A stretch of 64,000 nt of DNA. Origin: Actinomucor elegans (Eukaryota; Mucoromycota; Mucoromycetes; Mucorales; Mucoraceae). Position numbers and translations under genes: made by a program. The DNA is taken from contig JAMSLZ010000016.1 in assembly GCA_026027325.1 (NCBI GenBank), forward strand, positions 1-64,000. Reading direction: 5' to 3'. The first letter of the stretch is position 1. Each line of letters opens with the position of its first letter. The notes under the pieces are model-generated. The model was not told the origin of the DNA and ran no database searches. It saw nothing but the letters and a program-made list of their open reading frames with translations. Positions 52,810-61,849 of this stretch are shown piece by piece.

Positions 52810-53688
52810 ATGTTTATAGAATCTTATAAAAGTTTGAAGCATATATTCGATAATGAAGATGATGCATTGGAATATTTAATTAAAAATAATTATGTGAATA
52901 AGATTGAAAAATGTAATGAATGTGGACATGATATGAAATTAAATTTGAAAAAAAAATTGTATGTTTGTAAATATTATAAATGTAGAAAAGCTATATCACC
53001 ATTGAAAGGAACAATATTTAGTAAATTAAGATTACCGTTAAATATCCAGTTACACATATTGTATTTATTTTTAGGAAAAGCACCCTCATCTTTTATATCC
53101 TCAAGTTTACAAATTGATAAAAATACAGTAAGTAGATATAATAAAATTTTCAGAAAATACATTAAGAATAAACAACTTATTAAACCAAGTAATAAAATAG
53201 GTGGAAGAAATGAAATTGTAGAAATTGATGAAACTAAAATTGCAAAAAGAAAATATAACAAGGGACATAAAGTTGAAGGTGCTTGGGTTATTGGTGGAAT
53301 ACAAAGAAGTAGATTAAAGAATAAGGTTACAAATGAAAATAAAAAAGTATTTTTAGAACCTATTGAAGAAAGAAATATAGAGAATATTAATCAAATAATT
53401 AGTAAGTATATTAAGAAAGGTACAACTATATACACAGATTGTTGGAAAGGTTATAATGATTTAAATAAAATTGGGTATAAACATAAAACAGTAAATCATA
53501 AAAAACATTTTAAAGATCCTATAACAGGAATTCATACAAATACCATAGAAGGAACATGGAATGGATTAAAACAAAGTATTATACCTAGAAATAGAAACAA
53601 GAAAGACATAATTCTATATCTCAGGGAATATCAATGGAGAAAAAAAAATAGAGAATATAATATTTGGAAAAACTTTTTGAAAGATTAA
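52810..53688 (+). CDS. Merlin-type DDE transposase (ISXO2-like), copy 2
   Basis: 292 residues, identical in translation to 28843-29721. Zinc ribbon, then the DDE core with EIDETKI, YTDCWKGY and NTIEGTWNGLK. Identity between the two copies implies very recent movement. Confidence 0.94.
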   Translation: MFIESYKSLKHIFDNEDDALEYLIKNNYVNKIEKCNECGHDMKLNLKKKLYVCKYYKCRKAISPLKGTIFSKLRLPLNIQLHILYLFLGKAPSSFISSSLQIDKNTVSRYNKIFRKYIKNKQLIKPSNKIGGRNEIVEIDETKIAKRKYNKGHKVEGAWVIGGIQRSRLKNKVTNENKKVFLEPIEERNIENINQIISKYIKKGTTIYTDCWKGYNDLNKIGYKHKTVNHKKHFKDPITGIHTNTIEGTWNGLKQSIIPRNRNKKDIILYLREYQWRKKNREYNIWKNFLKD

Positions 53689-53716
53689 AAATTGAATTTC
53701 ATTATATAATAAAAAT

Positions 53717-54655
53717 ATGAGTAGAGTAAGACCAAATAAAAAATTAAAATACATTAAAATTAACAAGAAGGATTATTATTATCTCATTAAAAAGATTTCA
53801 TTTTTAACAAAAAATAATAAAATATTAACAGATGAAAATAATAATTATAAAAAAATAAATGAAGAATTAAAAAATCAATTAAATAATATTAATAGAAATA
53901 CATTAAAATTAGAAAGTAAAAAATGCTATAATGATAAATGCAATGAAGTTGGTAATTGGTTAGTTAATAATAATTTATATTGCTTAAATCATTTTAAAGT
54001 TATAGAATATCATGAACAAAATAATAAAATAGATAAAGAAGTAATCGAAGAAGATATATATGATGAATTTTTAGAAAGTAATAATAATAAAAATAAAAGC
54101 TATGAAGATGAAATATTAGAAAGTGATTTAGAAGATATAGAAGATGAGTTATATGAGGAAAATAATAGTATTAGCAGCGGTAATGATATTGAAGAATATG
54201 ATGATAATAGTTCTATAACCAGTAATACAAGTAATTATAGTACCACTACAAACAGTAATAATAATAAAAAACAAAGAAAAGATTATATTAAAATAAATAA
54301 TAATGAAGAAAACTTAAAGGTAATAAATAGATTAAAAAAGAACAATTTGAATTTACTTAAATGTAAAGATGATGTTAATTTGCTTAATGATGTAATTGTT
54401 AATAATAGAAATACATTAAAATTGTTTAATGATTTATATACAAAAATTAAAAATAATCAAATAAATAGTGATAATATTTATGAAATGTATGATAAAAACA
54501 AATCAAGGTTTTTAAAAAATTTAGAAATAAGTTTCAAAATATGTAGTAATGAAAAAATAATTAATAGTAATTTAGTTTTTCCTTTATATACATTTAATAG
54601 TATAAAGAAGACTTCAATTGATAGTTTTATAAAATTAATTGAAGAAATGGTATAA
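53717..54655 (+). CDS. Accessory protein of the Merlin-type element, copy 2
   Basis: 312 residues, identical to 26215-27153. It starts 28 bp after the transposase stop, so the two genes may be co-transcribed. The short spacer is the site where the Tc1-type element landed in copy 1. Function unknown; a Cys4/His-type site and a strongly acidic middle are the visible features. Confidence 0.78.
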   Translation: MSRVRPNKKLKYIKINKKDYYYLIKKISFLTKNNKILTDENNNYKKINEELKNQLNNINRNTLKLESKKCYNDKCNEVGNWLVNNNLYCLNHFKVIEYHEQNNKIDKEVIEEDIYDEFLESNNNKNKSYEDEILESDLEDIEDELYEENNSISSGNDIEEYDDNSSITSNTSNYSTTTNSNNNKKQRKDYIKINNNEENLKVINRLKKNNLNLLKCKDDVNLLNDVIVNNRNTLKLFNDLYTKIKNNQINSDNIYEMYDKNKSRFLKNLEISFKICSNEKIINSNLVFPLYTFNSIKKTSIDSFIKLIEEMV

Positions 54656-57600
54656 AAAATTATATGAGAGTTAGATGCATAATGACCCGTTTTCACAATG
54701 GAGAGATGGCGAAATCGGACAAATGTGTTCAGAATTTGACGAGATTTTGTCAGATGAAGGAGATGAAGACACAGAAATGTTGGCCAGTACTGTTTTGATA
54801 GATTGGTTATTAGTTTTGCTGAGGTTAGTCGTGTTTAAACTGCTTAAAAAATTTTTTCACTACAACAAGTGTAGAAAAATTTGGTTAGCGGAAGAAGAGT
54901 GGGGATGTAGCTCAGTTTAAAGATTATATTTTATTAATAAGTAGTTATATGGGCAAACTCTATAGAGCAACTAGCCTAACTATATGAAAGGTGTTTAGAA
55001 TAAACATAGAAAAAAAGTATAAAAAACCCTGAGACCCACAAGGGAGAAAAAGGTTGAAGACAAGTTAGAGAACCAGTAGACTATTGCAGCTCTGAGTGAT
55101 CCAAAAGGCAAGCCAACAGCTGGGAACTTTGATAATCACTTACCACCGTGGCTGCGCAGTTGAAAGACAAACAGGCTGGTTCATCAATAGAACAGAGAGA
55201 AAGAGTGGCTCAATAAACCAAGGAGAGGTTTATATGGCAGGAGTAGCAGCAAACCAAGCATCACCTGGATCTGGATCATGAACAAGTGTGGCAAGAGGAT
55301 GACACAGCGTGTCAATCACATAGAGCAGTTCAAGAAGAGCAGGCCAGAAGGGAGGTGGACCAGCAGAGGCTTTGGTAGGCAAGCAATTGAGAGCATGATC
55401 GATGGCATTGACATCCGGAGGAGTATCAGGCAGTTGAGAGAACAGGCTTGGGTCAATACCGCGGCAATCAAAGACAAAATGGTCTCGAGAGAGTCGGGAA
55501 CCAGAGAAACAGGGACACAGTTCATCACGGTTGGTGAACCTACCAAGACGCCATCGAACCAACCGACTACGTGCAGTGCGAGACATTGGGAGATACAAGA
55601 TTGGATCAGGCCGAGAAGTACATGGTCGACAAGCACGCAGGAGAACAGATCTACCAGATGTAGCAGCAGCAGCCATTTGGTCATCAAACAAGTTTTGCCA
55701 GTATTGTGAAAACCAAGAGCGGAGACGCGAGACTGTTGGAACCGGACTAGGGAGTGCGAGATACATGGGATTGCATTTTAGAAGCTTTTCCAGCCGAGTA
55801 TACGGGATACCAGAATCACCTGAATTCAGCATGGACACCAGGCAGTCATCAGGAAGCCACTGAGAACGCAAAGCATACTTGGTCACAAGAACATTGTAGC
55901 GGTGCTTCATCGAAGGGATACAAGTCAGATGCTTTGCAACATTGAACCAGCGAGAGCCAACGAACATACCAACAAGACGATTCTGGAGCTGATCCAGGGC
56001 AGTAAAGTCAGTAGCGGACAGTCGAGAGATGGCAAGTCCATATTCGAACTTGGGTCGAATAAAGGCTGTATACAACCGAGCACAGAGCAACAGAGAAAAG
56101 CCATTCCGGTTCACACCGACAGAGTTCAAGAGAGCCATGGTCTTGATAGCACCACCAGATCGTTTTGCCAGAATACCGGGACCAAAGAGACCTTTCTTGC
56201 TAAAGGGCATGCCAAGATAAGTGAACTCGTCAACAGATGGTAGAGCAACCCCGTAAAGAGTCAATCTAAAATTTGTTGAAGTGGAAGATGTCACGGAAGG
56301 AGCGTTCAGAACAGCACACTTGGTAGGATTCCAGCGGTAACCGAGAGATTTTGAATGGTCAGCCGCCAAATCAAGCATTTCTTGCACCTCATATTTCGAG
56401 CCAAAGATTGCCACATCATCAGCAAACAAGAGGCAGTTGACAGGAACATAGCTCATGGTACCAGGTGGAGACACTTTACTTGCAGTAGCAGAGGCAGTTG
56501 AGCGCAGTAAACCAGGCAGAGAGTTAATGTACAAGGAGTACAGGTGTGGACTTAACACCGAGCCTTGGAGAACCCCAGTAGCAGGTGCAAATGCAGCCGA
56601 AGAATGGTTGTTGATCAATACTGAGATAGAAACATCGTCAAACAAGTTGACTAGCAAACCAAGAACAGCACGAGGCAGAGAAGAGTTGGCAAGAGCATCC
56701 CAAATAACGCGTCGATCCACAGTATCATATGCAGCTTTGATATCCAAGAAAGCCACCACAGGGTAGTGATGGTGGGCCAAGAAGTAGTCATGCATCAAGT
56801 CATGCAAGCAGAGGGCTTGATCCAGAGGACTACGCTGGGGACGGAAACCACCTTGTGCAAGATCCAAAGCCGGAGAGTGCTCATACAGACATGAAGATAA
56901 CGATATCTCAAAGAGTTTTCGCATAACAGAGGTCAAGGAGATGGGTCTATAGTTCGCTGGATCATCTGCATCACCTTTCTTGAAGATCGGAAACACTTGA
57001 GCCTGACGCCAGATCAACGGTGTATAACTCCATTGGAAGCATACCAGAAACAGCAGAGAGAGTACAGGAGCCAGAAGTTCAGCAACAGCTTTGAGCATTT
57101 CAGCCTTGATGTGATCCGGACCAGGAGCTTTGCGATTTGGAAGCTTCTTGATGTGAAAGACCAATTCCTCCACGGAGAACAAGCTATCGGCAACCTCATC
57201 ATCAACCATGTATGGTGTTTCAAGAGCAAAGTCAGAATCAAAAGAAGGTCGAGAAGCAGCAGCCAACAGAGAACCATCATATACGGAAGCCAAGTGACTA
57301 GCCATTGTATCCACAGAGGCTTGGGGACCATCTGGGTGGCTATAGGTAGCAGTAGATTCTTTGCGACGCTTGAGACGAGCCATGGTTGCAGTAGCTTTGG
57401 TGAAATCCTTTTCCAGAGAAGCACAAAAGTTTTTCCAGGATAACCTTTTGGCAGCAGCAACAGCACGACGAAACGACTTGTGGGCTTGTAGATGGAGATG
57501 CCAGTAATAAGCCTTGTCAACACCAAACGAATGACGCCAACGGTAATAGAGACGATCGCGTTCTCGAGCAGCAGCTTCCAGATCAGCAGTCCAGTACTTC

Positions 57601-58725
57601 TTCCAATGACCAGGAAGGGGAGCCTTAGACCCAATGGATGCATCCATAGCCTGATAGAGACACTCATTCAGAGATGCATTGAGTGAATCTATAGGTGGAC
57701 GAGCATCCGGAGGAGAACCAACCAGACCAGCAAGAATATCCTTCAAAGGAGCAACCAGACACCGAAACCGAGTATGGAACAGAGCCAAAGGCTCAGACTC
57801 AGCCAGCCGACTGAGGTTCCATGTCCTACGAGGAGCCAGCACCGAAGAGTCACCTACACCAGAAGAGCCACCAGAAACAGCAATGTACTCGAACCCCAAC
57901 TGAAGCAAACGATGATCAGAGCCCAAAGAGAGATCAGAAGCAACAGAAAGAGAAGGAGACACCATACCAGAACCTCCAATGTTGGTCAAGAACAAGTCAA
58001 TGATACTGCTCGCCACAGCACCATTTCTGAAGGTACAGTATGTATCAATACCATACGCCAAGGAAGAGTTCAACACTGAGAGATTGCGTTCTTCAATCCA
58101 AGGAAGCAGAGCTAGACCACGAGGATTTGTTGCAGAATCACCAGTAACATCACCAAGGCGTGCATTGAAGTCACCGCAGATAATAGTATCAGAATGAAGA
58201 GGCAGTGAATTCAGAGAAGAGAGCACCAGATCACGAGAGAGACTGGGTGGAAAGTAGACACAATGCACATTGACTTTGTCAACCTTGATCGACAGAGTAT
58301 ATGCATTGTAAGACGGAAGTTGAGAGACAGTAAAGGGACAGTGAGGAGAGATGAGAGCAGTGACACCACCTGAGCCACGTCCATTGGCATTAGTGACAGT
58401 TTGACCGTACAGATGATATTGAGACCAATCGGTAGGGATCAACCCAGAGGTAAGCCAAGTTTCAGTAATCAGGAGGATATCACAAGAGAGAGCATGAGAG
58501 AGTACATCATGGATGGTAGTGACCCGAAGGCCATTGGCATTCCACAATGCAAGAGAGAAGGAGCGGACAGGATTGTTCAAAGGAGTGACAGGAGGGATGT
58601 ATCCCAAAGGAACTCTCAGGTCCATATTGAAACTCCTACTACCACAAATTTTATTGTTATATGAAAAAATTGAATTTTTTTTACAAATTAAAATTAAAAA
58701 TAAAAAGGATTTAATAAAATTGCAG

Positions 58726-59607
58726 ATGTTTATAGAACCATATAAATCTTTAAAAAAAATATTCGACGATGAAAAAGAAGCACTATTATATTTAATTAGT
58801 AATGATTACGTTAATAAACATATAAAGTGTAATAAATGTGAACATGAAACTAAATTAAACTTAAATAAAAAATTATATGTTTGTAGATATTATAAATGTA
58901 GGAAAGCAATATCACCATTGAAAGGAACAATTTTTAATAATTTAACTTTACCTTTAAATACTCAATTACACATATTATATCTTTTTCTTGGAAAAGCACC
59001 TTCTTCCTTTATAGCATCAAGTTTGCAAATTAGCAAAAATACAGTGTCATCATACAATAAAATATTCAGAAAATACTTGAAAAATAAACAATTGTTAGGT
59101 AACAGAAATATTAAAATTGGAGGTAGAAATAAAATTGTAGAAATCGATGAAAGTAAAATTGCAAAAAGAAAATATAATAAGGGGCATAAGGTAGAAGGTG
59201 CTTGGGTAATTGGTGGTATCGAAAGAAGTATGCTAAAAAATAAAATAAAAAATGAAAACAAAAAAATGTTTTTATTACCCATTGAAGAAAGAAATGTTGA
59301 TAATATTGATTTAATTATAAAAAGATATGTAAAAAAAGGTACAACAATATATACGGATTTATGGAAAGGGTATAATAACTTGAAAAATATAGGATACAAA
59401 CATTTAACTGTAAATCATTCAAAGCATTTTAAAGATCCAAATACAGGTGTGCATACAAATACAATTGAAGGCACATGGAATGGCTTAAAGCAAAGTATAA
59501 TACCACGAAATAGAAATAAAAAAGATATAGTATTGTATTTAAAAGAATATCAATGGCGTAAGAAAAATAGAGAGTATAACGTATGGAAAAAGTTTTTAAA
59601 GGATTAA
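58726..59607 (+). CDS. Merlin-type DDE transposase, copy 3
   Basis: 293 residues from ATG 58726 (MFIEPYKSLKKIF). Same architecture as copy 1, with Asp in IVEIDESKIAKRKYNKGH, Asp in TIYTDLWKGY and Glu in HTNTIEGTWNGLK. The open frame can be followed upstream into the LINE, but that part is an accident of insertion. Intact. Confidence 0.92.
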   Translation: MFIEPYKSLKKIFDDEKEALLYLISNDYVNKHIKCNKCEHETKLNLNKKLYVCRYYKCRKAISPLKGTIFNNLTLPLNTQLHILYLFLGKAPSSFIASSLQISKNTVSSYNKIFRKYLKNKQLLGNRNIKIGGRNKIVEIDESKIAKRKYNKGHKVEGAWVIGGIERSMLKNKIKNENKKMFLLPIEERNVDNIDLIIKRYVKKGTTIYTDLWKGYNNLKNIGYKHLTVNHSKHFKDPNTGVHTNTIEGTWNGLKQSIIPRNRNKKDIVLYLKEYQWRKKNREYNVWKKFLKD

Positions 59608-59877
59608 TTTTAATTTACATAAAAAATGCAAAAAATTGAATTTTTATATTTATTAAAAATATGATAGAAAATATATTGATAGTTATAAATGTGAAATGCA
59701 TATTTGATATTCATTATTCTTATTACAAGGACCTGACTAAGTCAGTAAACTAGCCTATTTAAGACACAATGATTATGTAATAGATCAGAGACAATTGGGT
59801 ATTACATTATGAGTGGGATTAAATATATCTATTATAAAAAAATAAAAAAAATTGAAAAAGTAATAATATAAAAAGAA

Positions 59878-60174
59878 ATGGATGAAATATTTAATATTAT
59901 TGTAGATGATAAATATAAATACAATATTAAACGAAGTATAATTATAAAAGATATGAAAAAATATGATTTAGCAGAATACAAAATAAAGCAAAAAGATGGG
60001 TGTTATGAAATCTACATGAAAAAAAATGGTTCAAATAAAAGATTAAGAAAAGTATATGAATTTAAGACATATAATAAAGATAAAAACAAAGGTATAAAAA
60101 GAAAAACATTAGATAATAAGAATAATATGATACTTGATGAAATCGCACCCATCATGAAAAAACTTAAATTATAA
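59878..60174 (+). CDS. Small accessory protein of Merlin copy 3 (unknown)
   Basis: 98 residues, MDEIFNIIVDDKYKYNIKRS, Lys-rich. It has no visible similarity to the 312-residue accessory protein of copies 1 and 2. The gap to the transposase (about 270 bp) includes a less AT-rich patch (about 59720-59815), which could be a small further insertion. Function unknown; it may be a truncated or replaced partner. Confidence 0.5.
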   Translation: MDEIFNIIVDDKYKYNIKRSIIIKDMKKYDLAEYKIKQKDGCYEIYMKKNGSNKRLRKVYEFKTYNKDKNKGIKRKTLDNKNNMILDEIAPIMKKLKL

Positions 60175-60716
60175 TTTAAATATATTTTCTAAATTAAATT
60201 TTTCAATATATATTCCATTAATTTTAACATTTATATCATGCTGATAATTATTATCTAAATTAAATTTTTATTTTCTAAGTTTTTTATTTCTTCCTTCACA
60301 ATATCTATTTCTAATAAATTTTCATTATATTCATCATATGAGAAACATTTTAAATATAATTTTATTGTTATTATATATTTTTAATTAATATTTTTATTAT
60401 CTATTACTTGATATATAAAATTAAATAGTTTTAATAGAAAAACAAAATAAAATATTGAAAATAAAGGAAAAAGTAGAATTTATGATAAAAATATGAAAAA
60501 AGAATTATTTTAGAAATTAGTAATAGTAATTATTTAAATACTTTTTGATATATTTATTGGTCATATTAAAAGCTTAAAAAACAAAAAATGTTAAGCATTT
60601 CCCTATGAAGTGTAAAATAAAATATTATGTATTATTAGTATAAATTAAATCTGAGACCTCGTTTGGTAATCACCCGACAGGAGTAGCAGAAATGAAAGGA
60701 GGGACTGAAGATGTCA

Positions 60717-61661
60717 TTATTGTGACATTTCAGTATCGCTATCACCAGAGATGTCTTTACCAGAGCGACGGAAGGCAAAAGCAGCCTTCTTAGGATCTTG
60801 TTCAGCAAGCCGGCGACGAGCATCCACCATGACATGGTCAAGAGTTTCATCATCCATCCATCCTTTCTCAACAAAGGAGCGACCAACAGAGGAGACGAGC
60901 AAGGGACGTACAAAGGACAATGTATTGATGCATCGAGAGTGAACGATTTTGGCCATTTCATTAGCCCTAGCATCCAGTGAAAGAGAGTCATAGCGTGGAT
61001 CAGCTAAATGGGCAGGGTCCAACGGATCAAAATCCTTGATAAATTCGGCTTCGGCAATAGTCATAAGCTCAGTGAACCTGTCTACATACTGTGTATGTAA
61101 CAAGATACCAATGACACCAGAGGCGGGGAAACAGACATCAATCACACGGCCAGTGTCAACACCAGCACGACGGAGACGGGACCGGACTTCCAAACGGTCA
61201 AACTTGCGAGAGCGACCAAGATACACGTAGGTAAAACCTTGTGGGCCCTGGGCTTCTGCGGTCTTGAACACACGGGCTGCAGCAATGCGTTTCTTCAGCG
61301 AAACAGAACCAGAATTCTTACTCTTTTGGCGAGTAGGAGCAGCGGCAACAGAAGCAAATGTGGGTTTAGCCACTTTTACTTCAGGGGAGACTTGAGAATT
61401 AACCAATGGCTGATCAACATTGGCAATGGGATTCGAGATTTTGGACATGAGCTTTGAGATCTCGGTACGTAATTGCTGGTTTTCATCAGCAAGGGCTTGT
61501 TTTTCTGACTGTAAGGTTTGAATCGTGTCTTTCAAAGCTTGAAGCTCTTGGAAAACAGTTTGGTGTTGTTGCACTTGTTGAACGACAGAAAAGACCATTT
61601 GCTGCAATTGCATTTGGTCAATTAGGCCAGATGGCTCAGAGGCATGTTGAACATTGGACAT
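60717..61661 (-). CDS. LINE ORF1 (Gag-like RNA-binding protein)
   Basis: 314 residues from ATG 61661 (MSNVQHASEPSGLIDQ). Coiled coil with clear heptads (LQALKDTIQTLQSEKQAL), a basic linker (SVSLKKRIAAARVF), the conserved core GPQGFTYVYLGRSRKFDRLE, then VRSRLRRAGVDTGRVIDVCF and FIKDFDPLDPAHLADPRYDS, and an acidic end DSDTEMSQ. The stop overlaps the ORF2 start (TAATG at 60715-60719). Expected to trimerise through the coiled coil and coat LINE RNA. No zinc knuckle is visible. This is the only uninterrupted ORF1 of the autonomous type in the window. Confidence 0.92.
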   Translation of the reverse strand: MSNVQHASEPSGLIDQMQLQQMVFSVVQQVQQHQTVFQELQALKDTIQTLQSEKQALADENQQLRTEISKLMSKISNPIANVDQPLVNSQVSPEVKVAKPTFASVAAAPTRQKSKNSGSVSLKKRIAAARVFKTAEAQGPQGFTYVYLGRSRKFDRLEVRSRLRRAGVDTGRVIDVCFPASGVIGILLHTQYVDRFTELMTIAEAEFIKDFDPLDPAHLADPRYDSLSLDARANEMAKIVHSRCINTLSFVRPLLVSSVGRSFVEKGWMDDETLDHVMVDARRRLAEQDPKKAAFAFRRSGKDISGDSDTEMSQ

Positions 61662-61849
61662 TTCGAAATGGAGAAAACTTCAAGATGTCGAAAACTTGAT
61701 GAAATGTTCTGAAAAAAAAAACTGCAGATAGTACTCGGCGAGGCGAAGATGGATGTGCAATTTTTATAGATGGATGTATAGTAGTTGTTGAGATATTCGG
61801 CTTTGAAAAAGTGGATTTTTGAAAACTTTTTTCAAAAGCGAAAGAAGAG

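Larger units (their letters stand above)
52690..54688 (+). mobile_element. Merlin-type DNA transposon, copy 2 (1999 bp)
   Basis: Target duplication GTTTTCAC (52682-52689 and 54689-54696). The empty site is visible in the ORF1-only LINE copy 1. Ends GGATGTATCTGCATA and (reverse complement) GGGTCATTATGCATC. Two plus-strand genes, 28 bp apart. Confidence 0.95.
50917..54899 (-). mobile_element. ORF1-only LINE, copy 2, with Merlin copy 2 in its 5' leader
   Basis: 3' end at 50917 next to the 5' end of the autonomous LINE (GAAGAG, TGT, GGGGATGTAGC). 5' end at 54899 next to the 3' end of the following LINE. Merlin copy 2 is at 52690-54688 with GTTTTCAC duplications. Without it the element is about 1.98 kb, like copy 1. 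Confidence 0.88.
58595..60675 (+). mobile_element. Merlin-type DNA transposon, copy 3 (diverged, 2081 bp)
   Basis: Target duplication GACAGGAG (58587-58594 and 60676-60683). Ends GGATGTATCCCAAAG and (reverse complement) GGGTGATTACCAAAC, with CTCAG about 20 bp in. The transposase is related but clearly diverged, and the second gene is different and shorter. 60175-60640 is AT-rich with no gene seen. Confidence 0.93.
55230..60717 (-). pseudogene. LINE ORF2 interrupted near its start by Merlin copy 3
   Basis: About 1130 residues in all. The first about 14 codons (ATG at 60717, MTSSVPPF) are at 60676-60717 and the rest at 55230-58594. Endonuclease (GDFNARLGDV), RT (FADD) and the C-terminal CPCF...HFVFDC motif are all present and open. 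The frame appears to extend to 58625, but that part lies inside Merlin and is not LINE. Only the insertion inactivates this copy. Confidence 0.9.
54900..61849 (-). mobile_element. Autonomous LINE (about 4.87 kb) with Merlin copy 3 in ORF2
   Basis: 3' end at 54900, 3' UTR to 55229, ORF2 55230-60717 (interrupted), ORF1 60717-61661, 5' UTR to 61849. The left neighbour is the ORF1-only LINE, and the right neighbour is the 3' end of another LINE. Same subfamily as 39377-50916. Confidence 0.92.

Noticed and set aside
58595..58625. Extended start of the LINE ORF2 frame at 58625
   Set aside because: The first residues are read from Merlin copy 3. The true ORF2 start is at 60717 on the other side of the insertion.
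58513..58725. Fusion of LINE sequence to the Merlin copy 3 transposase
   Set aside because: An accident of the insertion point. The homologous transposase starts at MFIE in all three copies.
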